NCBI RefSeq assembly: GCF_049331405.1
Contig: NZ_CP186274.1
Span: 7,006,001 to 7,070,000, forward strand
Reading direction: 5' to 3'
Source: PoT sp049331405
Lineage (GTDB): Bacteria; Planctomycetota; Planctomycetia; Isosphaerales; Isosphaeraceae
DNA: 64,000 nt
Of the stretch, positions 25,239-35,012 are shown in pieces. Made by a program: the position numbers and the translations under genes. Under the pieces are notes generated by a model that was not told where the DNA came from, did no database searches, and saw only the letters and a list, made by a program, of their open reading frames with translations. Every line of letters begins with the position of its first letter. Positions within the stretch are counted from its first letter, which is position 1.

Positions 25239-28200
25239 TCAGCGAGGCCTGCCGTTGTTCCCTTCCGACTCCCCCTCGGGCTGCACGAGCTTCTCCAGGA
25301 GCCCGGCCGCCTTCTTCTTCAGGGCGGACTTGTTCACATTCTTCAGGCTGAGTCGGAGAGCCTGGCTGTCGATCTGGGGCCGCGAGAGAGTCCCGCCGAT
25401 CGGTATGCCGACCTTCAGGTCGTCGACCAGTTGTTCGAACTCGCCGCTCCCGCCCAGTGCCCCTTTGGCAATCGGCAATCGTGCCTTCAGGGCCAGGGTC
25501 TTGTCGAATCCGACCGAGCCTTCCACGACGAGCCGTGCGTTCCGGTTGATCGGCACCGAGAGCCCGCGCTGATAGACTCGACCCCCCGTCACGCGAAGCT
25601 CGATCGGCTCGCTCAGGCGGAGCTGGGCGTTCTTATGGCTGCCGGCCATGCTGAGCAACTCGCCCGTGAGTTCCCCGGCGTTGAAGAGGACGTCGTTGAA
25701 CTTCATCTCGCCGACGACCTCCGCGTTAGACTCGTGCCCGGTCAGCGGGAAGTCGGCGCGATCGACCTGGGCCGAGAACCTGCCTCGGACCTGGCCCGCA
25801 TCCGCGAGGACGGGGGCGATGTAGGCCAGGAAGTTCTTCGAGACCTCGTCGTTGATCTCGGCGTCCACGATCTGCGAGCCCGCGCCTAGGCCCACGGTGA
25901 GCGCCCCCTTCTCATCGAATTTGACCTCGGGGAGGAGCTTCACCTTGCCGTTGTTGAGGCTCGTCTCGATGGGGTCGACCAGGATCCCCTGGGGGCCGCT
26001 ATGCGCGACGATCGCGACGGGCGCGATCTTCATGCCGAGCATGGTGGCCTCGACCCGGTCGAAGCCGAGTTCCCCTTCGAGGGTCTTGAACGAGTCGACC
26101 CAGTTGTTCTGGTCGACGCGGGCCTTGAGGACGAACGGCCTCGGCTCGCAACGGACCCGCGTCGTCGGGTCGATCGCCGCGACGAGGAACTGGTCGACCG
26201 CCTCCCAGGTCGGCGTGATCTTGCCCTGGAGCTCGATCTGCTGCTTCTGGTCGAAGGTCCCCAGCGCATCGACCCGGCCGCAGGGGCCGGCGACGATCAG
26301 AGGGTCGAACCGCAAAGGGTCCGCCTGCTGATCGCGGAGCAGGCGCAGGCTGATGACCGACGGTCCGAGGGCACGTCTGGCCTTAGAGCCGGCCTTCGAG
26401 ATCGAGAGGTCCTGGCTCTGCAGGTTGGCACCCAACTCCACCTTGCCAGAGTCGTTGACGAGGGCCCCGCCCTGGAGCGACGCCTTCCCTCGCACGCCGT
26501 ACGCGGGCTGTCCCGTATAGTTCGCCATCGCGCGGTCGAGCCGGCCGAGGTCGGCGATCACGTTCCACTCGACGCGTTGCTCGGGCGTGCCGATCCCGAC
26601 GACGCGCAGGCCGTTGCCCGCGAGTGCGAAAGGCTCGGGGCGAGAGACGCCGGCGAGCGGCTGGAGTTCGAAGATCCCGTCCTTCGGATCGAAGCGACCA
26701 CGCGCCGCGAACTTGATCGCCTCGACGTTCTTGCGAGGCTCCTTGCTCGGCTCGAGCGAGCGGGGAATGTAGGCCGCCCGCAACGAGTCGATCATGAGGG
26801 CCGTGCTCGACGCCTTCGAGGCGAGCGAGGCGTCCATGTTGAGGTTGTCCGACTTCACGCCGACCTGGGCGTGGGTCCAGGCCACGGGCAGCCCCCAGTC
26901 GATCGTCGTCCCCTTCGAGGTGACGTCGACCCTGAGGAAGTCGTGCGTGATCGGGTCGTCCGTCAGGCCGACGACCTTGAGCCCCTGGAACTCCGCGCTG
27001 AGTCGGCTCGCGAAGGTCGCGCCCGAGGCGTGCTTGTAGTCGGCCGCGAGCTGGCCCTTGCCCGCGACGTTGACCCCGCCGAAGTCGACCAGGCTCTTGA
27101 GCTCCTGCTGGAGCCGTTCCAGGTCGAAGGAGGCCGAGATGTTGACCCCCTTGTCGAAGTCGCCGCTCCCCTTGGCCTGGAGGAAGGCCGTCTTGAGGGT
27201 CAGCTCCTCGACGCCGAAGCCCCCGGCCTTACGGGTGAGCTTCGCCCGGAAGCTGCCCGGCTTGCGGAGCTCGACCACGCGCTCGCCCTCCCGGGCGCGG
27301 ACGTCGGAGAGCTCGACCTGAACGATCAATTTCCGTACATCCTTGACCGATTCCCCGGCGACGTCGACCGCGAGGGTCGCTTCGCCGCGCTCGACGTCGA
27401 GCCCCTCGCGGATCCGCAGCGAGCGAGGCATCTGCCGCATGCACGCCGCGAGGTCGATCTTGCCCTCGATACGCGTCGCCTTGCCGAGTTCCTCGGCCCG
27501 GGTCGCCGGATCGACGGCCCGCAAGTTCCCGAGCGGGCTGCGGAAGTCGAGCTTCTTGAAGTCATATCCCTCGGGAGTTTCGGCGAGCTCGTAGGAGGTA
27601 ATCACCTCGTCGAGTCGCACGCGATCGCCCGACAGGGATGTGCCGGTCACCATGAGGTCGAGCCAGCGGCCGTCGCCGGTGTAGTTCCAGAGCCCGTTCT
27701 CCCGCTTCCCGAAGAGGATCCCCTGGAAGCGTCCCTTGCCGCGATTCTGACCCTGGTTGAAGCTCCAAGGCCAGCGGTCGGCCTTGATCGTCGCGCTCAT
27801 GCTCGGCGGCGTGTCGGCCTTCGCCGACTTCACGTAGTCGCCGCTGATCTCGATCTTCGACTTGTCCCCATCCTCCGGATTGGCCAGGTTGAGCTTGAAG
27901 GTCGTGGGGGACTTCGCCCCGCCGAAGACCAGCATCCCTTCGACGCTCTTCGCCGAGATGGGGTCGAGCAACTCGGGGGCGGTGATCTTGATGGAACCGC
28001 TGACGATCGAGACGATCCAGGGGGTCTCGGGGAGCCCCAGGTCTTCGGACTTGGAGGAAGGGCGAGGGAGTTCGGGCTCGGGCGTCGGGGCCTTCGCCAT
28101 CAGCGGCGCGAGGGCGTCTTCAAGGTTCGAGGTCCCCCCCTCGCGCCTGATGTAGTCGAGGTTGACTCCGTAGAGGTCCAGGTTCCGCTGCGTCGAGCGG

Positions 28201-28532
28201 ACGAATGAGAGCAGGCCGCCCGAATGGGTGAGGCGGTCGACCGTCACGATGCTCTTGCCCTCCTTGTCTCGCAAGACCAGCCCAGTGACCTGGTTGGATC
28301 CGAGCCAGGAGAGATGGATGGAGGAGGCTTCGAGCTTGGCTGGGGCCAATCGGCGATTGGCCATGGTCAGCATCCCGCGGAGCGCAGGGGGCGTCGAGGC
28401 GAGTCTCGGCAAGGCGGCGACCGTCAGGCTCAGGATCGAGAGGACCGTGAGACGTCGCAACCACTTTCGTCGCTTCGGCTGTGGATTCGTGGGGGGCATC
28501 GTCCCTGACTCCCCGGGTTCATGTTGGTCCAT
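25239..28532 (-). CDS. Large AsmA/TamB-like membrane-anchored protein
   Basis: About 1097 residues. A basic N-terminus (PKRRKWLRRL) and one membrane helix (about 28-46) are followed by about 1000 residues of beta-rich repeats with the AsmA-family style: STPPALRGMLTMANRRLAPAKLEASSIHLSWLG near the start; 'RGKGRFQGILFG', 'AKGSGDFDKGVNISASFDLERLQQEL', 'AAGKGQLAADY', 'VRGKASLQGGALVNDSGKVEL'. The C-terminus (LPIAKGALGGSGEFEQLVDDLKVGIPIGGTLSRPQID) is the usual AsmA_2-like ending. Such proteins bridge inner and outer membranes and move phospholipids or support outer-membrane assembly. Start may be the ATG at 28532 or the ATG at 28499 (GGGGAG upstream). Convergent with the HU-like gene. Confidence 0.85.
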   Translation of the reverse strand: MDQHEPGESGTMPPTNPQPKRRKWLRRLTVLSILSLTVAALPRLASTPPALRGMLTMANRRLAPAKLEASSIHLSWLGSNQVTGLVLRDKEGKSIVTVDRLTHSGGLLSFVRSTQRNLDLYGVNLDYIRREGGTSNLEDALAPLMAKAPTPEPELPRPSSKSEDLGLPETPWIVSIVSGSIKITAPELLDPISAKSVEGMLVFGGAKSPTTFKLNLANPEDGDKSKIEISGDYVKSAKADTPPSMSATIKADRWPWSFNQGQNRGKGRFQGILFGKRENGLWNYTGDGRWLDLMVTGTSLSGDRVRLDEVITSYELAETPEGYDFKKLDFRSPLGNLRAVDPATRAEELGKATRIEGKIDLAACMRQMPRSLRIREGLDVERGEATLAVDVAGESVKDVRKLIVQVELSDVRAREGERVVELRKPGSFRAKLTRKAGGFGVEELTLKTAFLQAKGSGDFDKGVNISASFDLERLQQELKSLVDFGGVNVAGKGQLAADYKHASGATFASRLSAEFQGLKVVGLTDDPITHDFLRVDVTSKGTTIDWGLPVAWTHAQVGVKSDNLNMDASLASKASSTALMIDSLRAAYIPRSLEPSKEPRKNVEAIKFAARGRFDPKDGIFELQPLAGVSRPEPFALAGNGLRVVGIGTPEQRVEWNVIADLGRLDRAMANYTGQPAYGVRGKASLQGGALVNDSGKVELGANLQSQDLSISKAGSKARRALGPSVISLRLLRDQQADPLRFDPLIVAGPCGRVDALGTFDQKQQIELQGKITPTWEAVDQFLVAAIDPTTRVRCEPRPFVLKARVDQNNWVDSFKTLEGELGFDRVEATMLGMKIAPVAIVAHSGPQGILVDPIETSLNNGKVKLLPEVKFDEKGALTVGLGAGSQIVDAEINDEVSKNFLAYIAPVLADAGQVRGRFSAQVDRADFPLTGHESNAEVVGEMKFNDVLFNAGELTGELLSMAGSHKNAQLRLSEPIELRVTGGRVYQRGLSVPINRNARLVVEGSVGFDKTLALKARLPIAKGALGGSGEFEQLVDDLKVGIPIGGTLSRPQIDSQALRLSLKNVNKSALKKKAAGLLEKLVQPEGESEGNNGRPR

Positions 28533-28789
28533 CAAACAAGGGAAAGGCTCGGCATCAAACTATGAAACGCGAAAAACCGCAACCTCAACATCGGGGCTCA
28601 TAACGCATGACGCTCCGCTTCCCATTCACCGATCCGGAGTTGATGGCATGCCGAAGCCAGCGGACCAAAGCCGGGGCTGGGCCCCGGATCCCCGGGTTCT
28701 GTTATGCTGGGATTCGCGCACCCTTCGCATGACGACGGAAGCGGCAAGGGTCGCGTGAAATCCCGAAGTTTCAGGAACCTTGGCCCAAC
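28533..28789. other. Divergent promoter region of AsmA-like and mgtE genes
   Basis: About 255 bases. No M-box (Mg2+ riboswitch) pattern was recognised ahead of mgtE. No other feature seen. Confidence 0.35.
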
Positions 28790-30169
28790 ATGATCGAGAA
28801 GCTTGCCCTGCCCGAGATCCGAGAACTGATCGAGGCCAAGGATTTCGGCACGCTGCGCGAGGTCATAAACCGCTGGCTTCCCGCCGACCTCGCCGGGCTC
28901 GTGTCGGGGCTTTCCGACGCCCATCAGGTCGAGATCTTCAAGGCCCTCGTCGGCCCCCTCGCCTCCGAGGTCTTCGAGTATCTCGACCTCGCGACGCAGG
29001 AGCAGATTCTCGAGGCCCTCCCCGATCTCGAAGGGGCGGCGCTGCTCGAGGAGATGTCGGCCGACGACCGCACGGCCCTCTTCGAGGAGTTGCCCGACGA
29101 GGTCGCCGAGCGCTATATCGACCAGCTCTCGCCCGAGCAGCGGGTGGTGGCCCGGGCGCTGCTCCAGTATGGAGAGTCGAGCGTCGGCCGGTTGATGACG
29201 CCCGACTTCGTGGCCGTCCGCAAGGAGTGGACGGTCAAGCGGGTCCTCGACCACATCCGGGCCCACGGCAAGGATCGTGAGACCCTGAACGTCATCTACG
29301 TCGTGGACGAGGACCACAAGCTCATCGATGACCTCCGGATCAGGGAGCTGCTCGTCGCCCCGTTGCACATCAGCGTGAAGGACCTGTTTGACGGCCAGGT
29401 GATCGCCCTCAAGGCGACCGACGACAAGCAGACGGCCGTCGGGGTCTTCCGAAAGTATGACCGCACGGCGCTCCCCGTGACCGATGCCCGCGGCATCCTC
29501 GTCGGCATCGTCACCATCGACGATGTCCTCGACGTGGCCGAGGAACGCGCGACGCGCGAGATTCAGCAGTTCGGCGGCGTCGAGGCCCTCGATGAGCCCT
29601 ACGTCGAGACCCCGTTCTGGTCCCTCGTGCGGAAGCGGGCAAGCTGGCTGATCGTGCTCTTCCTCGGCGAGATGCTCACGGCGACGGCCATGGGGCATTT
29701 CGAGGAAGAACTCAAGCGGGCTGTCGTGCTGGCCTTCTTCGTGCCTCTGATCATCTCGAGCGGCGGCAATTCCGGCTCGCAGGCGGCGACCCTGATCATC
29801 CGCGCCATCGCCCTGGGTGAGGTCCGGCTCAGGGACTGGCTGATGGTCCTCAGGCGAGAGCTCGCCTCGGGGCTCATGCTCGGCACGATCCTCGGGACGA
29901 TCGGGTTCGCCCGGATCGCGATCTGGAGCCAGTTCTCCTCGATCTACGGGGCCCACTGGCCGTTGATCGGCCTGACCGTTGCCTTGTCGCTGGTCGGGAT
30001 CGTCCTCTGGGGCACGCTCTCGGGGGCGATGCTCCCCTTCATCCTGAAGCGGCTGGGACTCGATCCCGCGACCTCCTCGGCGCCGTTCGTCGCGACGCTC
30101 GTCGACGTGACAGGGCTGATCATCTACTTCACGGTGGCCTCGGTCGTGCTCCGCGGCGCGTTACTCTGA
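28790..30169 (+). CDS. mgtE: Magnesium transporter MgtE
   Basis: 459 residues. Mg2+-gated channel of the inner membrane. Order: MgtE_N superhelical domain (about 20-130, repeats such as LAGLVSGLSDAHQVEIFKAL and ALLEEMSADDRTALFEELPDEV); two CBS domains (about 135-260, GRLMTPDFVAVRKEWTV and LPVTDARGILVGIVTIDDVLDV); and a five-helix pore domain (about 285-459) with the conserved RASWLIVLFLGEMLTATAMGHFEE and PLIISSGGNSGSQAATL segments, including the pore-lining region and the GLDPATSSAPFVATLVDVTGLIIYF closing helix with the Mg2+-selecting Asp. Length and all domains match canonical MgtE. The adjacent upstream gene is divergent, so it has its own promoter. Confidence 0.96.
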   Translation: MIEKLALPEIRELIEAKDFGTLREVINRWLPADLAGLVSGLSDAHQVEIFKALVGPLASEVFEYLDLATQEQILEALPDLEGAALLEEMSADDRTALFEELPDEVAERYIDQLSPEQRVVARALLQYGESSVGRLMTPDFVAVRKEWTVKRVLDHIRAHGKDRETLNVIYVVDEDHKLIDDLRIRELLVAPLHISVKDLFDGQVIALKATDDKQTAVGVFRKYDRTALPVTDARGILVGIVTIDDVLDVAEERATREIQQFGGVEALDEPYVETPFWSLVRKRASWLIVLFLGEMLTATAMGHFEEELKRAVVLAFFVPLIISSGGNSGSQAATLIIRAIALGEVRLRDWLMVLRRELASGLMLGTILGTIGFARIAIWSQFSSIYGAHWPLIGLTVALSLVGIVLWGTLSGAMLPFILKRLGLDPATSSAPFVATLVDVTGLIIYFTVASVVLRGALL

Positions 30170-30281
30170 TCGTGCCGGCCCGTTATCTCCTCTAGCGGCC
30201 TCTCTCGGCGACTCCTCGCGCAGGGCCCCTTTCCACGCCGCGAAGACCGAGTCGCAAACTCCACCCGCCAGGATCTCGCCC

Positions 30282-31604
30282 ATGAGCCTGCCCGTCGAAG
30301 CGAAGCCCGAACCGGCGAAACCCCTCTGGGAGCGAGACGACGTCGACGTGCTGCTCCGCGCGTGGGCGAAGCGGAACTGGGTCGAGATCCTCATGGGCAT
30401 CGGGATTGCCCTCCGAGTGATCCAGTACCTCGGCGGGCGGACTTACTGGCTCGACGAGGGGAGCCTCGCCGCCAACATCAGACGCGACGGCTGGTCGGCC
30501 ATATTCGGCCGCCTCACCTCGGCCCAACTGGCACCGCCGGGGTTCCTTCTCGTCGAATCCATCTTTTGCAAGCTCTTCGGCGGCGGACCTTACAGCCTCC
30601 GGTTTTTCCCGCTCGTGGGGGGGATTGCGACGCTCTTCCTCATGCGTTGGATCGGCGCGAGGCTCCTGAACCCTGTCGCCGCCGGGATCGCCGTGGGGTT
30701 GGCCTGCCTCTCCGATGACCTGATGTATTACTCGTCGGAGCTCAAACAATACTCCACGGACGTGGCCTTCGGCCTGATCTGCTACGGCATCGCGCTCGAT
30801 GTGCTGGAAGAACCCTTGAGATGGAGGAAGTCGATCCTCCTCGCGCTGGCGGGATCGCTCATCATCTGGTTCTCGCACCCGGCCGTTTTCGTACTCGCGG
30901 GACTGGGGTGCACACTCCTCGTCGCCGAGATCCGACGGGGAGATTGGCCGAAGATCTGGCGTCTGGTCTTCATCGGTTCGACGTGGGTCTTGAGCTTCGT
31001 GGGGCTCTATTTCGTGGCGATGGAGCAACTCGGCCATCGGCTCGATATGTGGGCCTTCTGGGAGTTCGCTTTTCCTCGCGTTCCCCCTAGGTCGGCCTGG
31101 GAGGCATCCTGGCCGTTGCGTCGGGTCATCTTCTACCTCGTGAACCCGCTCAGCTTCCATTCGCCGTTCGGTCCCCTTCCCACCGCACTGCCCGTCTTTG
31201 CACTCCTCTTGGTCGGATGCTGGACCCTCCTGAGATCCAATCCGGTGACGCTGGGAATGTTGGTCATGCCCGGTTTCGTGACGCTGCTGGCGTCTTACCT
31301 CCAGAAATACCCCTTCCACGGGCGTCTGATCCTGTTCCTCGCGCCTGCCTTCCTGATGCTGATCGCCGAAGGGGCCGATCGCATCAGGAGGGGGGCATCG
31401 TCGAAGTTCGTCAGGATCGGAGTGCTCGTCGCCATCTTCCTGCCGCCGGCCTGGGTCTCGACCAACAGTCGCTTATCTCCTCTCTATCGCGAGTACCACA
31501 ACATGATTGGCGACCGCCGGCCTTTCACCGAGGATCCCGCCAACTTCCCGTTCGACCATCCCCCTCGTCGGTATCCTCGATCGGAGAGGCAGACGAGCCC
31601 CTGA
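30282..31604 (+). CDS. GT-C fold membrane glycosyltransferase (family 39-like)
   Basis: 440 residues with about nine hydrophobic segments. The first loop contains YWLDEGSLAANIRRDG (about residues 63-78), the acidic DE motif of GT-C enzymes that use polyprenyl-phosphate sugars, followed by LAPPGFLLVESIFCKLFGGGPYSLRFFPLVGG, typical of dolichyl-phosphate-mannose/ArnT-like transferases. It would transfer a sugar to a protein or lipid on the outer face of the inner membrane. The start ATG at 30282 has only a weak AGGA upstream. A polar, Pro/Arg-rich tail ends the protein. A perfect 18-bp hairpin follows. Specific donor and acceptor unknown. Confidence 0.82.
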   Translation: MSLPVEAKPEPAKPLWERDDVDVLLRAWAKRNWVEILMGIGIALRVIQYLGGRTYWLDEGSLAANIRRDGWSAIFGRLTSAQLAPPGFLLVESIFCKLFGGGPYSLRFFPLVGGIATLFLMRWIGARLLNPVAAGIAVGLACLSDDLMYYSSELKQYSTDVAFGLICYGIALDVLEEPLRWRKSILLALAGSLIIWFSHPAVFVLAGLGCTLLVAEIRRGDWPKIWRLVFIGSTWVLSFVGLYFVAMEQLGHRLDMWAFWEFAFPRVPPRSAWEASWPLRRVIFYLVNPLSFHSPFGPLPTALPVFALLLVGCWTLLRSNPVTLGMLVMPGFVTLLASYLQKYPFHGRLILFLAPAFLMLIAEGADRIRRGASSKFVRIGVLVAIFLPPAWVSTNSRLSPLYREYHNMIGDRRPFTEDPANFPFDHPPRRYPRSERQTSP

Positions 31605-31612
31605 ACGAATCG

Positions 31613-31654
31613 TGGATGTGCCCCCGGATTTGGGTGAATCCGGGGGCACATCCA
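31613..31654. terminator. 18-bp perfect hairpin between convergent genes
   Basis: TGGATGTGCCCCCGGATT (31613-31630) is the exact reverse complement of 31637-31654; loop of 6. It begins 9 bases after the glycosyltransferase stop and ends 66 bases before the convergent kelch gene's stop, so it can act for both directions. Confidence 0.8.
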
Positions 31655-31719
31655 GGTTGGGAGGAGAAGGTGTGATTTGACGATCACGAGATCGAAGCCG
31701 AGGCTCCGGTCATCTCATC

Positions 31720-33444
31720 TCAGTTGCCTTCGCCCGACTTTTCGGACGACGCCGCCTGGCCGTCGATGGGGAAGGCCTCGATGACGTCGGTGGAGCTGCG
31801 GCCGCTCGTCCCGCCGACAATCAGCAGGTTGCGTTCGATGCCGGGGAGCAGGCGGTGGGTGAGCCGGGGGATGGCCAGCTTGCCGACGGGCTCCCAGGCC
31901 GTGCCGGCCTCATTCAGGCGGGAGACGACGCCGTCGCGACCGCTGACGTAGAGACGGTTCTCGACGCCGAAGGCGGAGGCGGAGAAGCCTTCCATCTTGC
32001 TGCCTGGCAGTTCGGGGCCCTGGGCCCAGGACTTGGTCGCCGGGTCGTAGACGTCGACCGCCTTGCTGACCTTGCTCTCGTCGGTGAGCCCGCCGAGGAC
32101 GTAGACCTTGCCGGCGACCGTCGCCGCGGCCAGGGCCCGGCGATGGAAGGGCTGGGTCGGCAGCGTCTCCCACTTGGCGTCGGGACTCTTGAGGTCGAAG
32201 ACGAGGGCGTCATCGCAGAAGTCGGTGTTGGCCGAGTCGCCGCCGCCCATCGTCCAGCCGCCGACGACGTAGAGGCGATTGTCGAGCACGACGGCGTCGT
32301 GCGTCGAGCGAGGAGCCGGGAGGGGCGGCAGGTCGGTCCAGGTCTTGGTCTCGGGGTCGTACATCGCGAAGTCGGCAACCGAGATCAGGTCGTTCGGCTT
32401 GCCGGGCTGGTTGCGGGCGGACATGCCGCCGACGCGGTAGAGCTTGCCGTCGTTGGCGACGAGGGCCACGCCCTGAAGCTGCGGGCCTTGCGGCAGTTCT
32501 TCCCAGGTCGTCCGGTCCTTCAGGTTCAGGCGGCGGAAGTGCTTGGACTGGGTGTCGACGTGGTAGTTGTGCATCTTGCCGATGTGGCCGCTGTAGACGT
32601 ACAGCCAGTCGCCCAGCACGGCCCCACCGAAGCTGTTGACCGGCTCGGGCAGGGTCGCGAAGGTCTTCGAGTTCGCGGCCTTGGCGTCAGGCTTCGCCGT
32701 GATCGACCTGGTTCGCGAGGAGACCGCCGCGGAGTCGGCGACCGGGGTGACGGTCAGCGTCGAGTAGTAGCGAGACTCCTGGAACTCCTTGCCATCGGCG
32801 GAACCGGCGGTCTTGTCGATGTACTTGCCGAGGAGCCCGACCTTGCCTTCGACGACGCCGACGAGCTCGGCCTTGCCGTCCTTGTCGGTCTTCACGACGA
32901 CTGGGTCACCCTTCTCGGTGAGCCCCTTGATCTCCACGCCTTCGGTCGGCTTGCTCTGGAAGGTCGCGAGGACGATCGACTTGTCCCCGGCCTTGCCGAT
33001 CACGCGCAGGCGCAGGTGGTCCTTCAACTCGGCCTCGTCGGCCGAGATCAGGCCCCACTGGATCCGCGCCGTGTAGACGAGTCGAGCGACCGTGTCCTGC
33101 CGCTTGGAGACGCCCATGTCGCAGTAGCCGTCGACCGCGGCCGGGCGGGTGGCGGGCAGCGTCACGCGATAGGTGTCGGTGTCCTTGGTCCACTCGAGCG
33201 GCTGGCCCGAGGCGGAGATCTTCGAGCTCTGGATGTACTTGAGGAAGTCGGGCGAGTCCGGCGTCGGCGTCTCGCTCAAGAAGGCGCGGACGACCTGGGC
33301 ATCCTTCTCTTCCTCGGCAGTCAGCCAGAGGAAGTGGGCCTGGGTCAGAGTCGGACAGAGCAGCATCAAGCCCAATGCTGCGGCAACGAAGCGAGCGTAG
33401 CGGGGGGAATTCCCGATGCGGGAAGCGATCATTGTGGAACCCAT
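31720..33444 (-). CDS. Exported DUF4198-like / kelch-repeat protein
   Basis: About 574 residues. Signal peptide (RFVAAALGLMLLCPTLTQA) then a DUF4198-type beta domain (AHFLWLTAEEEKDAQVVRAFLSETPTPDSPDF; about 35-260), which starts with the A-H-x-L/F-W pattern of these periplasmic, often metal-uptake-linked proteins. From about 275 to the end are five or six kelch blades: GGAVLGDWLYVYSGHIG, GVALVANDGKLYRVGGMS, AVVLDNRLYVVGGWTMGGGD, AAATVAGKVYVLGGLTDES, ASAFGVENRLYVSGRDG, LLPGIERNLLIVGGTSG. The kelch propeller would bind a partner or carbohydrate outside the membrane. Start is ambiguous (ATG 33444, ATG 33432 or TTG 33468); none has a strong ribosome binding site. Function unknown. Confidence 0.85.
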   Translation of the reverse strand: MGSTMIASRIGNSPRYARFVAAALGLMLLCPTLTQAHFLWLTAEEEKDAQVVRAFLSETPTPDSPDFLKYIQSSKISASGQPLEWTKDTDTYRVTLPATRPAAVDGYCDMGVSKRQDTVARLVYTARIQWGLISADEAELKDHLRLRVIGKAGDKSIVLATFQSKPTEGVEIKGLTEKGDPVVVKTDKDGKAELVGVVEGKVGLLGKYIDKTAGSADGKEFQESRYYSTLTVTPVADSAAVSSRTRSITAKPDAKAANSKTFATLPEPVNSFGGAVLGDWLYVYSGHIGKMHNYHVDTQSKHFRRLNLKDRTTWEELPQGPQLQGVALVANDGKLYRVGGMSARNQPGKPNDLISVADFAMYDPETKTWTDLPPLPAPRSTHDAVVLDNRLYVVGGWTMGGGDSANTDFCDDALVFDLKSPDAKWETLPTQPFHRRALAAATVAGKVYVLGGLTDESKVSKAVDVYDPATKSWAQGPELPGSKMEGFSASAFGVENRLYVSGRDGVVSRLNEAGTAWEPVGKLAIPRLTHRLLPGIERNLLIVGGTSGRSSTDVIEAFPIDGQAASSEKSGEGN

Positions 33445-33877
33445 GGACTCGGAAACGTTGGAAATCAACCCTGGGGATGCGACGGCGCGAGCAAGGCGAC
33501 CCGCGCCCTGCCCTGATCCTCATGTCATGCCGCTCGGTGCGAGGGCCGATCGGCATGCCTCGAGGTCGAGGTGCGAAACGGTGCTCGTGGCTCGAAGGAG
33601 TTACCGGCCAGAGCCTGCGGCCTGGCTTGCCCCGCAAAGGGCGTGAGGCGGGAATGGGCCGCGCTGATCGCGCCGGGCTTGCCCGGGTTTTTCGACAGTT
33701 CGACGCGAGGAGATGCCATCGCGTGATGGTCCTCTCAGCTAAAGGGGGGGAATGAGCCCGGACATCCCTGGGACCCTGGGACGGCCAGGCGGTTCAAAAC
33801 GGCAGAGTCTGTCGAGACCCGATCCGGCCCGCTCCTTGCCTCTCGAGGGGTGGGACGGGCCGCGAGTCTCGGTTCGA
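33445..33877. other. Intergenic stretch upstream of the kelch gene
   Basis: About 430 bases without a convincing gene between two minus-strand genes. Frames here have random-looking composition. No hairpin or operator recognised. Confidence 0.35.
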
Positions 33878-34936
33878 TCAATACGAGTCGGACGAGAGCA
33901 CTTCACCTCCGTTGAGCGAGCCGAGGGCCCGCCACGTCATCCAGTTGACCGAGTTCTTGATGAAGTGGACGCTGCCGTCGCCGAACAGGGAGTTCACGCC
34001 CCCGGGGTGATAACTGCGCGAGGTCACGGAGGCGAAGCTCGGGCCGCCGTCGTCCTCGTCCTCGGAGAGCAGATCGGCGTCGGGGAACGTACCGGCCGGC
34101 GACTTCGTGTTCGGGGGGAGCGAGGTCGTCATGCCGTCGTAGATCGAGTTCCCGTTGGCCCAGTGACTGTGCCCTCCGCCGGGCATCCCTGCGGGGGCCG
34201 TCAGGACGGGGCACGAGCTGCCGGCGGCGACGCTGGCGAGGACCGTGGTCATGTCGGGGATCACCGTGGCACTCGCGGGACCGGGGGCCGGTGGGGTCGA
34301 GCCGCAGTCGTGATAGCCGGGGGTGTACGCCTTCACCTCGGAGCAGAGCAGGGTGTTGCTCAGGCCGTCGGTGAACGCCGAGAACTGCCGGCTCGCGTTG
34401 GGCCCGAAGGCGGCTCGGTTCTGGGTGCTGAAGGTCACGCCGCCGAAGGTGTACCAGTCGCCTTCGCACCAGCCGTAGTTCGAGATCCCGTAGGTGGACG
34501 TCACGCCGCTGGAATTCGTCGTCACTGAAGGTTGCGAGTTGACCTCGCTCGGGCAGATGAACGCCTTCACCGACTGGGACACCGCGGTGGAGTTCGAGAC
34601 GTCACTGGCCTTGTTGTTGTAGTTGATGGTGTTGTAGAGGTTCGTGCCCTCGATGTAAGGCAGCAGCCGCGAGGAGACCCCCCAGATCGACTTCCAGGCT
34701 ACCTTGCCCGCGCTGTTGAACTGGAGCGTCATCTGGGGCGGCAGGACGCTGTTGCTCGACTCGTAGTTGTGCACCGCCAGGCCGAGTTGCTTCAGGTTGT
34801 TCACGCACTGCATGCGCCTGGCCGCTTCGCGGGCGGCCTGGACGGCCGGCAGTAAGAGTGCAATCAGCACCGCGATGATGGCGATCACGACGAGCAACTC
34901 GATGAGGGTAAACCCTCGCGGGCGTTTCGGGGACAT
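33878..34936 (-). CDS. DUF1559 prepilin-like exported protein
   Basis: 352 residues. Class III signal/methylation site GFTLIELLVVIAIIAVLIAL at the N-terminus (cleavage expected after Gly, then F-T-L-I-E-L), the SBP_bac_10 (DUF1559) signature PAVQAAREAARRMQCVNNLKQLGLAVHNYES, conserved LLPYIEGTNLYNTIN and C-terminal SRSYHPGGVNSLFGDGSVHFIKNSVN. Type II secretion or pseudopilus-like surface role is inferred; these proteins occur in large numbers in Planctomycetes and their function is not known. The ATG at 34936 has AAAGGAACG upstream and gives a short lysine/arginine-rich leader (MSPKRPR) before the hydrophobic helix. The frame open further upstream is not used. Confidence 0.93.
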   Translation of the reverse strand: MSPKRPRGFTLIELLVVIAIIAVLIALLLPAVQAAREAARRMQCVNNLKQLGLAVHNYESSNSVLPPQMTLQFNSAGKVAWKSIWGVSSRLLPYIEGTNLYNTINYNNKASDVSNSTAVSQSVKAFICPSEVNSQPSVTTNSSGVTSTYGISNYGWCEGDWYTFGGVTFSTQNRAAFGPNASRQFSAFTDGLSNTLLCSEVKAYTPGYHDCGSTPPAPGPASATVIPDMTTVLASVAAGSSCPVLTAPAGMPGGGHSHWANGNSIYDGMTTSLPPNTKSPAGTFPDADLLSEDEDDGGPSFASVTSRSYHPGGVNSLFGDGSVHFIKNSVNWMTWRALGSLNGGEVLSSDSY

Positions 34937-35012
34937 CGCAGACGTTCCTTTCCGGGGCTCATGGCGCCAAAATCGGCGACCGAGGAACCGAGGCCAGAGG
35001 ATGGAATGAGCA

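Noticed and set aside
26001..28208. 735-residue plus-strand frame opposite the AsmA-like gene
   Set aside because: Antisense shadow; repetitive R/D/E/L composition, no family.
28533..28789. M-box Mg2+ riboswitch ahead of mgtE
   Set aside because: No recognisable M-box core or terminator in the leader.
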